Positions 1 to 10,300 of a stretch of 64,000 nt of DNA are shown here, one piece after another. This DNA comes from Shewanella sp. Arc9-LZ (GTDB lineage: Bacteria; Pseudomonadota; Gammaproteobacteria; Enterobacterales; Shewanellaceae): contig NZ_CP048031.1 of NCBI RefSeq assembly GCF_010092445.1, positions 3,968,001 through 4,032,000 of the forward strand, given 5' to 3'. The notes under the pieces were generated by a model. It saw only the letters and a program-made list of their open reading frames with translations, made no database searches and was not told the DNA's origin. A program made the position numbers and the translations under genes. Each line of letters starts with the position of its first letter. The stretch's first letter is position 1.

Positions 1-635
1 GCTAGCAGATAAAGATAAATTCTTGATGGTACAGGTGGGTGCTGCTCATGACTTGTATAGTGGTCATATGATATTTTTTTTAGCTTATCTAGGAGTCTTT
101 TCCGAGGAGGTTTAACATCTACTACTGAATGAACAATCCTATTCAGCTTGCCATATAGAGAAACAAGGTAAGTTATAAAGTGTGGAGAAATGCCTTTTGA
201 TACCTTTTTTATAAATGATTCACTATTGAGTGCATTTATCAATCCCAATTCAGCACCACCAAAATCAGATATAATCTTAAGAAATCGAAGGTAAAACAAA
301 GTAGTAGTTGCGGAAAGGTTCTCATCAGGAGATAACCATGAGATTGAAAAAATGATAAGCTTTGCTTCATCCATAACATCGTTATAGTCAATACTTTTAT
401 TGCTTCCTTGCAATATTTTAAAATCAAGAAAACATCTTACACCTCTAGATGTGTAATAACTCCAATTCCAAGTGTTATCCTTAAAGTGTGATATAGCTTT
501 AGCCTCTAAATTTCTACCAACTACAAAATTTGGGCTAGGTCTTCCGGAGGTAGAAGTATATCTATCTGGTAGCAGGTCTTGAATAGTGTTGTCAGTATCG
601 ACAGACCAATCGTAGGTGATCGCGCTATTTACCAT
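1..635 (-). CDS. Third gene of recombinase trio, N-terminal part (runs off left edge)
   Basis: The frame is open from an ATG at 635 to the window edge, about 211 residues, with no stop. The ATG directly follows the stop of the preceding gene (TAA then ATG), which indicates translational coupling. The visible part is a hydrophilic N-terminal region with a segment near residues 200-208 (PPVPSRIYL) that resembles the linker before the core-binding domain of large tyrosine recombinases. That resemblance is from memory and weak. The catalytic region would lie outside the window. By position it should be the third member of a mobile-element trio: intB of strand-biased circularizing elements or gmtX of gamma-mobile-trio islands. 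The sequence here cannot decide between them. Confidence 0.6.
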   Translation of the reverse strand, partial: MVNSAITYDWSVDTDNTIQDLLPDRYTSTSGRPSPNFVVGRNLEAKAISHFKDNTWNWSYYTSRGVRCFLDFKILQGSNKSIDYNDVMDEAKLIIFSISWLSPDENLSATTTLFYLRFLKIISDFGGAELGLINALNSESFIKKVSKGISPHFITYLVSLYGKLNRIVHSVVDVKPPRKRLLDKLKKISYDHYTSHEQHPPVPSRIYLYLL

Positions 636-2486
636 TTAAGCAATCCCCAATTCCATTAATTGCTCATACTTATATTCCCAATATGAGTCCAATATCCCAT
701 CTTCGTAAACCTCCTTTCGCACCTGTTCAACCAATTTACCATCATCTTGCAATTCATCAGAAACTGCATTTAGGAAATATTCTATCCTCGCCAGTACCTC
801 ACCGTATAAGTTTTCAAAATTAGTCAAAGATGCACTCAAATACGATGTTGACTCTATACAAAATCGACAACTAAGTAGCTTTCTAACATCTTTTTCATCG
901 GCAAAGACTGAGTAGTTATCACACATTAAGCATCCTTCGCTTTTCTTACAATCAGATGGAACCTCATGGTTAGTATCGATATCACGTGTTGGATTACCAT
1001 AGTCCTTACAATTTCCAGTCCCCACTTCAACAAAGTCTCTTTCTCTTTGGGATTTAACCTTATTTCTTAATTTATCAAAGAAGCCTCCCATTTGTATCTC
1101 TGAATTTCTCTTCGTTCCGCTCGAATAGCACTCTTGCACTGTTCGAACGTCATTTTGTAATAACTCAGCAGTGGTATGAATATCTTTATTTGATAATAAC
1201 CACTCTGATTTATTGGCTCTCAGTTGCATATAGTAAATGTGAGAAAGATTAGCATCTATTTTTTGGAGTTGAATAAAAGAAGCTTTAAAGAAATCAAGCT
1301 TAAGCGGCCTCACCTCCAAAGTTTTTGTAAAACAAAAAAAAAGATAGTTTGTACTTCCAAATGCTTGTGTTATTTTTTGACGCATTTCTATATAACGGTC
1401 AAAGATCCTCTTGAATTCTGCCTTGATTGTAAATAAGACTTCTTTGTCATTTGCACGCCTTTTTATAGCTATAAAATCTTGAGACTCTTTTTTCATAACA
1501 TAACTATTTTGCCATTGTAGTTCCATCAATTGCTTTTTGTTTATCCCTGTAATTGATGCAAATAGAAATGCGAATGAGTAAATACCGATTCGAGCCAACC
1601 AATGCCATGCGTTATTACTGTAGTCATTGTGATATTCAATTAACTCTAGAGCAATCTTTTGAGCCCCGTTTAGCTTTCGCCCTTCAGCTAGAGCACTCTT
1701 AACCCCCACAATAACGCCCGACTTGTAATCGTAATATTTATAATTTGACTTATCTTCATCATTTGGATTAGCCCATTGCTTAACAGGAAATATCCAACAT
1801 TTATTATTTTTTCGACCTAAGTACACTGGAGAGTCCACACTCAAGGGAAAAGGCACTTCATTGATAATGGCATTTGATGTCGTATTAAAGAGGGCTTCGG
1901 CTATTGTTAAAGCCTTACCTAGATCATCTTCTGAAGGGGCTTCGGTGTGTTCAACTGAAGCCTTGCTTTTCTTAATAAGTTTCAAACCAAGTTCGATATT
2001 TTCTAGTTCTATTCCATCCCTCATAAATATGATTGCATCATACTGGTATCTCTGAGCAGCATTATTGGAAATAACTTTCAATCGAATTATTTGACGTAAA
2101 TAAGCGACATATTCTTCTAAAGCCAAACGAAAATCTGAATAATCGTATGACGATAGTAATTCTTTTTCATTGCAAAAAAACACAAATTTGCGGAAACGAC
2201 GCACTCGTGACGCAATAGAAGTTCTAGTAAGAGAGCCAACCTGTGAGTTAGCATATTCCAGTATTTTCTCTACAAGAGTCTCTCGATGCTTTCTCAAAGA
2301 GTTGGGAGCATATGTGAATCTTTTATTTGCCCCAGGCCCTAATTTCATAAAACAAAGTGCCCCTACATCTACCACTATGCCTTTAGCAACCTCCAACCCA
2401 CAGTGATGAAGATCATAAGGATTTACCGAGTAGGGCTCACCTAGTTTAGTTATTACAAGCTCACGAAGAATCAATGAATTAACCAT
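636..2486 (-). CDS. Recombinase-fold protein lacking catalytic residues (Tfp/GmtZ-like)
   Basis: This 616-residue protein is the middle gene of the trio. It overlaps the upstream recombinase gene by 8 bp and its stop abuts the next ATG. Its central region aligns by eye with tyrosine recombinases, but the key residues are gone. The first catalytic arginine region reads SITGINKKQL, and the HxxR box is replaced by a segment around LRANK. The C-terminal region has clustered cysteines (CKKSEGCLMC, LLSCRFC), suggesting a zinc site. Inference: it is a structural or regulatory partner in the recombination complex, like the tyrosine-recombinase-fold protein of strand-biased circularizing elements or the second protein of the gamma-mobile-trio. 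Which family it belongs to cannot be settled from sequence reading alone. Confidence 0.7.
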   Translation of the reverse strand: MVNSLILRELVITKLGEPYSVNPYDLHHCGLEVAKGIVVDVGALCFMKLGPGANKRFTYAPNSLRKHRETLVEKILEYANSQVGSLTRTSIASRVRRFRKFVFFCNEKELLSSYDYSDFRLALEEYVAYLRQIIRLKVISNNAAQRYQYDAIIFMRDGIELENIELGLKLIKKSKASVEHTEAPSEDDLGKALTIAEALFNTTSNAIINEVPFPLSVDSPVYLGRKNNKCWIFPVKQWANPNDEDKSNYKYYDYKSGVIVGVKSALAEGRKLNGAQKIALELIEYHNDYSNNAWHWLARIGIYSFAFLFASITGINKKQLMELQWQNSYVMKKESQDFIAIKRRANDKEVLFTIKAEFKRIFDRYIEMRQKITQAFGSTNYLFFCFTKTLEVRPLKLDFFKASFIQLQKIDANLSHIYYMQLRANKSEWLLSNKDIHTTAELLQNDVRTVQECYSSGTKRNSEIQMGGFFDKLRNKVKSQRERDFVEVGTGNCKDYGNPTRDIDTNHEVPSDCKKSEGCLMCDNYSVFADEKDVRKLLSCRFCIESTSYLSASLTNFENLYGEVLARIEYFLNAVSDELQDDGKLVEQVRKEVYEDGILDSYWEYKYEQLMELGIA

Positions 2487-3927
2487 GAACCCCTTCCTTT
2501 ATGCATTGTATAAGCTCTTTTAAATGCTTTTCATACTCAGATTGAGCTAGGTTTACTATTCCAATGTCCTGTCTGTAATCTAAGTAACCATCAGTTACTG
2601 TATAACTATCATGTCCCATACGGTCTCGTACAAGGTTCCTAACCTGAGTTAAAGTCATTTCACCAAGCTCAACTTTTAACAAAAGACTATCTGTGAGGTT
2701 CATACCAAATGTAGCTCTAAGATCGTGAAACTTAAAACTAAATGTCAGGCCAAGTTCTATCCTCATCATCGGTAGGAGTGTTTCTGCTATGAATGTTCTA
2801 ACGGTCGAGCCATCAGGTCTGGATCTTGTTTTCTGATTTGGATTAAATATGTTCCTTTCAACAGAATCCTCATAATAAGGAGACCCTCTGTTAGTTAAGA
2901 AAACATATGCATCATCATGACTTACATTGTCTCTTAGCGTCTTGTCTAACCATTTTTTTCTACGCTTTGTAATTTTATCACTAAAGATATAATCGATAAT
3001 AAAATCATGTAGCCAGCGTGGATATTCAATGGATATATTTTTCTCAGACTTTGTATCAACAGACGTACCAGAACCACATAAAAGCTTGATTAAGTCCACG
3101 TCATCAGAAAGTAAAGCATTAAAATGCTTTACTTTAAGGGTTAAAACCGTTTGAATTCTTGCTCCACTGAAAAGCGACATCAACATTATTAGAGTAATGG
3201 ACTCATTGCCTAACCTTATCAGACTACTTATAAGGACTTTTTGCTCATTCATATCTAGTGGGCGTAATCGACCACCATCAATAATCTTATACGTTTCTTT
3301 AAGTACTGATCTGCCTTTAATGGAAATATCAGTTGTTGTTACTGATTTAAACCTATTGAATCCGATGTTATCAGTGAAGGATATAAATCTTTCGCTTTCA
3401 CTCCAGGGTGGATGCTCAGGTTTAAAACCTCTTACTTTTTCCATCCATCTGTAAAATGCAATTGTTGTTTGCATAAACCTCTGGGCAGTGGATTTTGCAA
3501 TCTCCGCAGAGCGAACTTTAGATTTTAAATACGCCCTATACCTATAAGTAGGGCGATGCATTTTATTTTTAGGGAAAACTAAATAGTTAATCGAGTAGTC
3601 CTCAATGAACTCACGAAAATAGGCTATATCACCTGCAGCATTGGACTTCTGTATGACATGGAGGTCATCTGATTTATCTATAATCCTATCCCAAATAAAT
3701 AGACAACCATCATGCCAAGGGGAGCCATCTCTAGAAATCACCATATCTACTTGGTTAAAGTTAAGAACCTCACCATCATCACTCAACATTGGCTTATAGA
3801 AGTACCTCTCATTATCCTTAACAGTAGCTTCTGAAACTTCTTTGTCGCAAGTTTCTGTCAATGTAAAAACAGGAAGAGTGACTTTTCTAGCTCTATTTAA
3901 ACTCATAACCGCTCTTTTTTTCACCAT
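2479..3927 (-). CDS. Tyrosine recombinase/integrase, first gene of element trio
   Basis: This site-specific recombinase has the full tyrosine-recombinase signature when read from the ATG at 3927 (482 residues): Arg near 257 (SGARIQTVL), HxxR near 401-404 (FHDLRA), His near 439 (RMGHDS) and the nucleophile Tyr near 448 (DGYLDY). The long N-terminal part probably holds the core-binding domain (about 100-230). The frame is open up to 4092, but that extension runs antisense over the remnant of trmN6 and is not credible. ATG 3927 (MVKKRAV) or ATG 3906 (MSLNRAR, preceded by AAAGAG) are the likely starts. It is first of three tightly packed minus-strand genes, transcribed inward from the element end. 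It presumably catalyses integration and excision at the trmN6 junction. Confidence 0.85.
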   Translation of the reverse strand: MVKKRAVMSLNRARKVTLPVFTLTETCDKEVSEATVKDNERYFYKPMLSDDGEVLNFNQVDMVISRDGSPWHDGCLFIWDRIIDKSDDLHVIQKSNAAGDIAYFREFIEDYSINYLVFPKNKMHRPTYRYRAYLKSKVRSAEIAKSTAQRFMQTTIAFYRWMEKVRGFKPEHPPWSESERFISFTDNIGFNRFKSVTTTDISIKGRSVLKETYKIIDGGRLRPLDMNEQKVLISSLIRLGNESITLIMLMSLFSGARIQTVLTLKVKHFNALLSDDVDLIKLLCGSGTSVDTKSEKNISIEYPRWLHDFIIDYIFSDKITKRRKKWLDKTLRDNVSHDDAYVFLTNRGSPYYEDSVERNIFNPNQKTRSRPDGSTVRTFIAETLLPMMRIELGLTFSFKFHDLRATFGMNLTDSLLLKVELGEMTLTQVRNLVRDRMGHDSYTVTDGYLDYRQDIGIVNLAQSEYEKHLKELIQCIKEGVHG

Positions 3928-3946
3928 GAATATGTCCACATTAGAA

Positions 3947-3984
3947 AAACTAGCGCGCATTGTCAATAAGCCTAAACTAGCGCG
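3947..3984. repeat. 11-bp direct repeat at element/trmN6 junction
   Basis: AAACTAGCGCG occurs at 3947-3957 and again at 3974-3984, a period of 27 bp, between the first recombinase gene and the trmN6 remnant. A degenerate third copy (AAAATAGCGCA, 4019-4029) lies inside trmN6. Repeats at this position are candidates for recombinase-binding sites or the element end. That role is an inference from location. Confidence 0.6.
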
Positions 3985-4395
3985 TATCCACCCTACTTTG
4001 AGCAGGGCACACAAGCCAAAAATAGCGCACGAGCTGACGCCAGGCATACTAATACTTTGCCCTTTGCCGAATTGCAGAGTGTGATTAGCCAATTACTTGC
4101 TCCGCAAGGCACGGCAAGTGTTATTTTGCCACTGCAAAGTCTAGCCAGTTTTACTCAACAACTTAACACTTATGGTCTATTCGTTGCTAAGCAGCTTGAT
4201 ATCATTAGCATTGAAGGAAAGGTCGCTAACCGATCAATATTGGCAATCCAGCACTACCCAACAACAACTGAACCACAAACACTCACTCATCCTGCTGTTG
4301 AAACTCAGTATCATCAAATGACGATCCGCGACAAACAAGAGCGATATAGCGAAACGATGATAGATTTATGCCGCCCATTCTACTTAAAGCTTTAG
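3985..4395 (+). pseudogene. trmN6: trmN6 (yfiC) 3' fragment, disrupted by the element
   Basis: This is the C-terminal part of tRNA1(Val) adenine-37 N6-methyltransferase. Reading in frame from about 3985 gives YPPYFEQGTQAKNSARADAR and continues to a stop at 4395. It aligns with the E. coli YfiC region that begins at the catalytic NPPY motif (PPYxxQG, RAxAR, then L near FAELQ, ILP, and a C-terminal AFYL/PFYL-like end). The frame closes at a stop at 3973 and the motif's essential Asn is replaced, so sequence left of about 3985 belongs to the element. The first in-frame start-like codon is TTG 4057, which would give a 112-residue protein without the methyl-transfer motif. Inference: the gene is inactive unless an intact copy exists elsewhere. 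The 5' part should lie at the far end of the element, outside the window. Confidence 0.8.
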
Positions 4396-4448
4396 CCTGC
4401 TCAATAGGTCAGCTATAATACTCAACTATTTTTCAGCGAGACCAGCGC

Positions 4449-5669
4449 ATGCAATTTGAAGATTTCCAGCTCGACCCTAGCTTATTAGAGTCACTCAAGG
4501 CCATGGGACACAACACCCCTACCACCATTCAGCAGCAAACTATTCCATTGGCCATGGATCAGCGGGATATTTTAGCGCGTGCGCCAACTGGCACCGGTAA
4601 GACGGCCAGTTTTTTACTGCCTGCTTTACAGCACCTTATTGACTTCCCTCGTCGTTTTGAAGGCCAAGCACGTATTTTGGTGCTAACGCCAACGCGTGAA
4701 TTAGCCAGTCAAATTCATCGTTATGCAAGTCATTTAGCCACTGGGCTTGAGCTTAATATCGTCATTATTACTGGTGGTGTTCCATATGGCCCACAAGAAG
4801 AAGCACTTGCAGACAATGTTGATTTATTAATCGCCACCCCAGGTCGATTAATGGAATACCTAGATAAAGATAAATTTGACGCCACTGAAGTTGAAATTTT
4901 AATTATTGATGAAGCTGACCGCATGCTTGATATGGGTTTCTCATCAGTAGTGCAATCAATTGCCATTGAAGCTCAAGGCCGCAAACAGAACATGCTGTTT
5001 TCTGCCACGCTTGAAGGTAATGGGGTTAACCGTTTCGCTCGCGACTTATTAACCGATCCCGTAATGGTCGATGTTGAAGCGCCACGCAGTGAAAAAGCTA
5101 AAGTACACCAATGGGTTCACTTGGCCGACGATCAAGCACATAAATTTGCATTGTTATGCCATATTCTTCAACAAGAAAATGTTACGCGCACCATTGTGTT
5201 TGTTAAAACTCGCGAAATGGTCGCCAGCCTTGAAGGCTTATTACTAAAAGCCAATATCCCATGTGCATTTATGCGCGGCGATATGGAACAGAAAAAACGT
5301 TTCCAAGCATTGGGTCGTTTTTCTAAAGGCGAAGTTAATGTACTTTTGGCGACAGATGTTGCAGCTCGAGGAATCGATGTTGATGACATTACTCATGTGA
5401 TTAACTTTGACATGCCACGTTCTGCTGACGCCTATGTTCATCGAATTGGCCGTACCGCTCGCGCTGGCGCAAAAGGAACCGCAATATCACTAGTTGAAGC
5501 GCACGATATGCGTATTGTGTCTAAAATTGAACGATACATTGAGATCCCACTGAAACGTCGTGTGATTGAAGAACTTCGTCCTAAACACAAAGAAGCTAAA
5601 GTGCCTGGTAAGAAAAAAGCCAATGCAAAAGATGCTCGAGTTAAATCGAAAAAATATAAGAAAAAGTAA
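4449..5669 (+). CDS. srmB: ATP-dependent RNA helicase SrmB
   Basis: This DEAD-box RNA helicase has 406 residues, and SrmB proteins act in early assembly of the large ribosomal subunit. The Q motif region (TTIQQQTIP), Walker A (APTGTGKTAS), PTRELA, DEAD (IIDEADRMLDMGF), SAT, and the motif VI segment (HRIGRTARAG) are all visible in order. A lysine-rich tail (about 380-406) ends the protein, as is usual for RNA-binding extensions. The N-terminus and the adjacency to trmN6 (yfiC), which also neighbours srmB in E. coli, favour SrmB over the RhlE or DeaD types. It lies 53 bp downstream of the trmN6 remnant on the same strand. A TATAAT-like stretch at 4411-4416 could provide its own promoter despite the upstream insertion. 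Confidence 0.9.
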   Translation: MQFEDFQLDPSLLESLKAMGHNTPTTIQQQTIPLAMDQRDILARAPTGTGKTASFLLPALQHLIDFPRRFEGQARILVLTPTRELASQIHRYASHLATGLELNIVIITGGVPYGPQEEALADNVDLLIATPGRLMEYLDKDKFDATEVEILIIDEADRMLDMGFSSVVQSIAIEAQGRKQNMLFSATLEGNGVNRFARDLLTDPVMVDVEAPRSEKAKVHQWVHLADDQAHKFALLCHILQQENVTRTIVFVKTREMVASLEGLLLKANIPCAFMRGDMEQKKRFQALGRFSKGEVNVLLATDVAARGIDVDDITHVINFDMPRSADAYVHRIGRTARAGAKGTAISLVEAHDMRIVSKIERYIEIPLKRRVIEELRPKHKEAKVPGKKKANAKDARVKSKKYKKK

Positions 5670-5720
5670 CTTTTAGGCAGCTTTTTGCAGTGTCCTAAAA
5701 CACATTGACCAACTAGTATT

Positions 5721-5751
5721 AAAGCGAATTACTCAGTGATTCGCTTTTTTT
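5721..5751 (+). terminator. Rho-independent terminator after srmB
   Basis: AAAGCGAAT pairs with ATTCGCTTT around a short loop and is followed by a run of T. Confidence 0.8.
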
Positions 5752-6122
5752 ATCCCTAAAGCGCTATATATCATCATTAACTAGACCGAATACCGCCACA
5801 AAGTGTCAAGATATGTCAATTTATGCACAAAAAACACCCACCAACAAAATAGACTCTAAACCATTAATGGCTATGGATTAATACTTTCATACTGTATTTT
5901 ATTCTTGCTAAAACATATCAAAAAAACCAACTTATTAAGCGTTAATCGTAGAATCATAAAAAACACAATTTTTTGAAACATTTTATTTACATCAGGCTAT
6001 TTAGATAAACGTCATACTCTGTTAATTTAGATGCAATGAGTAATAAAATGAATCTGAATGAACATGTTAGCCAACGAAGTTAACTGTCTTTAGCATTATT
6101 TCAGCATGGATACGCAAAAGAA
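5752..6122. other. Intergenic, no gene seen
   Basis: This 371-bp AT-rich stretch lies between srmB and the efflux operon. It presumably holds the efflux promoter, but I see no clear operator, repeat, small ORF with a ribosome-binding site, or adjacent regulator gene. Confidence 0.5.
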
Positions 6123-7322
6123 ATGATAAAAATCATACTAAGAAGATTGTCACCACTCTTGATCATTATTGTATTTGTTGGGCTAGCCCTGGCACTTATT
6201 AGCACCCAAGAGACACCCGAGCAAAAAGATGAAGCCATCAGTGTACCGATAATTGATGTGCAAACCGTTACGCCGCAAACCTTATCGCTTAACTTACCCT
6301 CCTATGGTGTGGTTAACCCTAAATATAAAACTCAACTTGTCACTGAAGTTCAAGGGCGCATGCTAAGTATTTCAGCCAATTTTGTTGCCGGTGGCGTAGT
6401 TAAAAAAGGCGAGCAACTAGCCATTATCGAACCATCTGATTACGAAGCTGACCTTATTCAGGCTGAAGCGACTGTCGCACAGGCCACTGCAGCATTAAAT
6501 GAAGAGAAAGCCCGCGGTGTTGTGGCTAAAATTGAATTTAAAGATTTTGGTAAAGGCTTACCGCCAGAACTTGGGTTACGTATCCCACAACTGAAAAAAG
6601 AACAAGCCAACGTCAAGTATGCAGAAGCGGCATTAGCCCGTGCACAACGTAACTTAGCCCGCACCGTTATTCGCGCACCATTTGACGGCATCATTAAGGC
6701 CCGCAATGTCGACTTAGGCCAATATGTCACGTTAGGCACAAATTTAGGTGAACTATACGACACCAGTATCGCCGAAATCAGATTGCCGTTAGCAAATGAA
6801 GATCTCGCTTATTTAGAGTCGGTCGATAATCCTGAAACAGCAGTCACACTCACAGCATTGCTGGCGGGTAAACAAGTCTCTTGGCAAGGCAATATAGTGC
6901 GCAGCGAAAATGTCATCGACGAACAAACTCGCATGGTCTATTTGGTAGCAGAAATTCATGATCCCTATTTGCGTAACAACAAAACCGAAGGCCAACTACC
7001 TCTAAAATATGGCAGTTTTGTTAATGCCGTGATCACAGGTCGAACCGTTAATGATGTGGTAAAACTGCCTCGCCATGTAGTACGAAATGGTCAGGTTGCT
7101 GTAGTAAGTGCCGACAATATTATCGAAATACGCCCAGTGAATATTATTCGCTCAGACGTTGACTCCATTTATATTCAAGGCAGTTTCAAAGCGAATGAGC
7201 GCGTATCAACCACTAGCATCAACAGCTTAAACTCTGGACAAGCCATTAAAGTACTTGGTGAAGAAACCAAAACTGAACCAGTCGATACTGACACCCAAGC
7301 CGCTACGACTGCAGGTGAATAA
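6123..7322 (+). CDS. RND efflux periplasmic adaptor (membrane fusion protein)
   Basis: This 399-residue adaptor subunit belongs to a tripartite resistance-nodulation-division pump. An N-terminal membrane anchor (about 10-27, rich in Leu/Ile/Val) is followed by the lipoyl/barrel-sandwich half-motif (VQGRMLSISANFVAGGVVKKG), a helical hairpin with Ala/Glu/Lys-rich segments (about 110-180), the second half-motif (RAPFDGIIKARNVDLGQYV) and a beta-barrel domain. The length fits the HlyD/AcrA family. The stop is 2 bp before the ATG of the RND gene, so the two are certainly cotranscribed. No outer-membrane TolC-type gene is present here, so an unlinked channel must be used. Substrate is unknown. Confidence 0.9.
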   Translation: MIKIILRRLSPLLIIIVFVGLALALISTQETPEQKDEAISVPIIDVQTVTPQTLSLNLPSYGVVNPKYKTQLVTEVQGRMLSISANFVAGGVVKKGEQLAIIEPSDYEADLIQAEATVAQATAALNEEKARGVVAKIEFKDFGKGLPPELGLRIPQLKKEQANVKYAEAALARAQRNLARTVIRAPFDGIIKARNVDLGQYVTLGTNLGELYDTSIAEIRLPLANEDLAYLESVDNPETAVTLTALLAGKQVSWQGNIVRSENVIDEQTRMVYLVAEIHDPYLRNNKTEGQLPLKYGSFVNAVITGRTVNDVVKLPRHVVRNGQVAVVSADNIIEIRPVNIIRSDVDSIYIQGSFKANERVSTTSINSLNSGQAIKVLGEETKTEPVDTDTQAATTAGE

Positions 7323-7324
7323 TA

Positions 7325-10300
7325 ATGGATACTAATAAAGGCATTATCGCCTGGTTTGCTCGCAACAGTGTCGCCGCCAACTTACTGATGGCAGCCTTGC
7401 TTATTGGCGGTTTGTTTAGTGCTGTGCTTATTAATAAAGAAATTTTTCCAACGTTTGAATTAAATCTCATCAATATCAATGTGGCCTATCCTGGCGCTGC
7501 GCCACAAGAAATTGAAGAAGGGATTAATATAAAAATCGAAGAAGCTATTCAAGATATTAGCGGCATTAAAAAAGTGACGTCTGTTGCCAGTGATAGTGTT
7601 GGCTCGGTGACAATTGAAGTCGAAGACGGCTACGAAGTGCAGCAAGTACTAGATGAAGCAAAACTGCGTATTGATGCCATTGCGACCTTCCCAGATAACA
7701 TCGAAAAACCCAACATTTATCAAATAAAGCCAGAAAACAATGTCATTTGGGTGTCTGTCTATGGCGACATGACGCTACATGACATGAAAGAAATGGCTAA
7801 AGCGATCAGAGACGACATCACCGATTTACCTGCCGTCACTCGTGCAAAAGTCACTGGTGTTCGAGACTATGAAATTGGCATTGAACTGTCTGAAGACAAG
7901 TTACGCGAATATGGCATTACATTTACTCAAGTCGCTTTAGCGGTACAAAACTCATCGATTGATTTACCCGGCGGTTCTATTCGGGCCCAAGACGGTGACA
8001 TCTTACTGCGTACTAAAGGCCAAGCTTATACTGCTGATGACTTTGCCCAAATTGTGGTAGAGACTCGCGCAGATGGCAGCCGAATTATGTTACCGCAAGT
8101 CGCTACCATTAATGATGATTTTGAAGAGCGTTTAGAGTACACCCGCTTTAACGGTAAACCTGCTGCCGTCATTGAAATTACCAGTATTGATGATCAAAAT
8201 GCGTTAGATATTTCATCTCAAGTTAAAGCCTACGTTGCTGAACGTAAAAAAAGCTTGCCAAGCAATATTCAACTTGATACCTGGGGTGATTTAACTCACT
8301 ACTTGCAAGGTCGTTTAAACATGATGTTGTCGAACATGTTTTATGGCGCTCTGCTGGTGTTTATTATTCTGGCTTTGTTCTTAGACCTTAAACTCGCTTT
8401 TTGGGTAATGATGGGCTTACCGGTGTGCTTTTTGGGCACCATGTTATTAATGCCAATTGAACCGTTTAACATGTCGATTAACATGTTGACCTTATTCGCG
8501 TTTATTCTGGTGCTGGGGATAGTCGTCGACGATGCCATTGTCATCGGCGAAAGTGCCTATACCGAATTAGAAGAAAACGGCCACTCGTTGGATAACGTCG
8601 TAAAAGGTGTGCAAAAAGTAGCCATGCCCGCCACATTTGGGGTACTCACCACTATTGCGGCCTTTATCCCGATGATTATGGTGTCTGGGCCCATGGGGAT
8701 TATTTGGAAATCCATCGGTATGGTGGTGATTTTGTGTTTAGCGTTTTCGCTGATCGAATCAAAACTGATTCTACCTGCGCATTTGGCCCACATGAAAATC
8801 AAAAAACGCACTACACCGACTAACATTTTCTCGCGCTTTAAATTTGCCCTTAATGAATGGTTACAACACTTTATTCATAATACCTATCGTCACTTTTTAG
8901 AACGTTGTATTACGCGACGATATAGCGTGGTGGCGGTGTTTATTGGGGTACTAATTTTGTCGCTTGCATTAGTGCAAAGTGGCAAAGTACGCTGGGTTTT
9001 CTTCCCTGATATTCCATCAGATTTTATTCAAGTCCAGCTTGAAATGGAAGAAGGTAGCTCTGAGCAGAACACCCTAAAAGTACTGCAGCAAGTTGAGGAT
9101 GCGTTATATAAGATGAACGCCAAGCTTGAAGAGCAATACGGTTACCCAATGGTAAAACACAGCTATATCGAACTCAGTTCACGCAGCAGTGCGTTTGTGT
9201 TTACTGAACTGACTAAAGGCGAAGACCGTGAAATCGACGGCGTCGCAATTGCGGAAGAGTGGCGTAATCAATTACCTGAGTTATTGTCAGTTAAAAAGCT
9301 TAACATCAATGCCAGTACCAACGATGCCGGTGGCGATTTATCGTTTCGCTTAACCGCAACCGACTTAGACCAGCTATCTGAAGCGGCCAAAGTGCTTAAA
9401 GCAAAACTAGCCACTTACGAAGGCGTGTATGATATTACCGATAACTTCTCATCAGGTTCACATGAGATCCGCTTAAACATTCGTCCAGAAGCCGAAGCGC
9501 AAGGATTAACACTGTCAGATTTAGCTCGCCAAGTCCGTTACGGCTTTTATGGTTATGAAGCCCAACGTATTTTGCGTAATAAAGAAGAAGTGAAAGTCAT
9601 GGTACGTTACCCACTTGAGCAGCGCCGCACTGTGGGCGATCTTGAAAACATGCTTATCCGCACCCCGTCAGGCGCAGCGGTACCGTTTTCAACGGTAGCC
9701 AATATCGAACTGGGTGAGTCATATGCATCGATCACCCGAGTTGATGGTCGCCGAGCAATTACCATTAGTGCCAATGTGAATAAAAACAATGTTGAGCCAT
9801 CTAAAGTGGTTGCCGAAATTCAGGAAGACTTTTTACCTGAACTCACCGCGCGCTTCCCAAAAGTGGCTTCAGCTTTAGATGGTGGCAGTTTAGATGAGCA
9901 AAATGCCATGCTGGGTTTAGCCCAAGGCTTCTTTTTTGCCATGTTCACCATTTATGCTCTAATGGCCATCCCTTTAAAATCGTACACACAACCGTTAATC
10001 ATTATGTCGGTGATTCCGTTTGGCATGATTGGCGCCTTGTTTGGCCACTATATTCTTGGTTTATCCATGAGCGTGCTAAGTTTGTGCGGAATTGTGGCGT
10101 TAGCGGGGGTTGTGGTAAATGACTCGTTGATTTTGGTCGACTTTGTTAACCGCGCTCGCGAAGAGGGCAAATCGATAATGCAATCGGCTATCGATTCTGG
10201 TTGTTACCGTTTTAGAGCCATTATATTAACCTCGCTCACCACTTTTGTTGGCTTAGTGCCGATTATTATGGAAAAAAGCTTACAGGCTAAAATTGTTATC

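Noticed and set aside
3928..4092. N-terminal extension of the tyrosine recombinase up to 4092
   Set aside because: It runs antisense over the trmN6 remnant, has no ribosome-binding site, and internal ATGs at 3927 and 3906 are better placed.
4057..4395. A separate small gene from TTG 4057
   Set aside because: The frame continues upstream into the PPYF motif of TrmN6 and lacks its own initiation signals, so it is a gene remnant.
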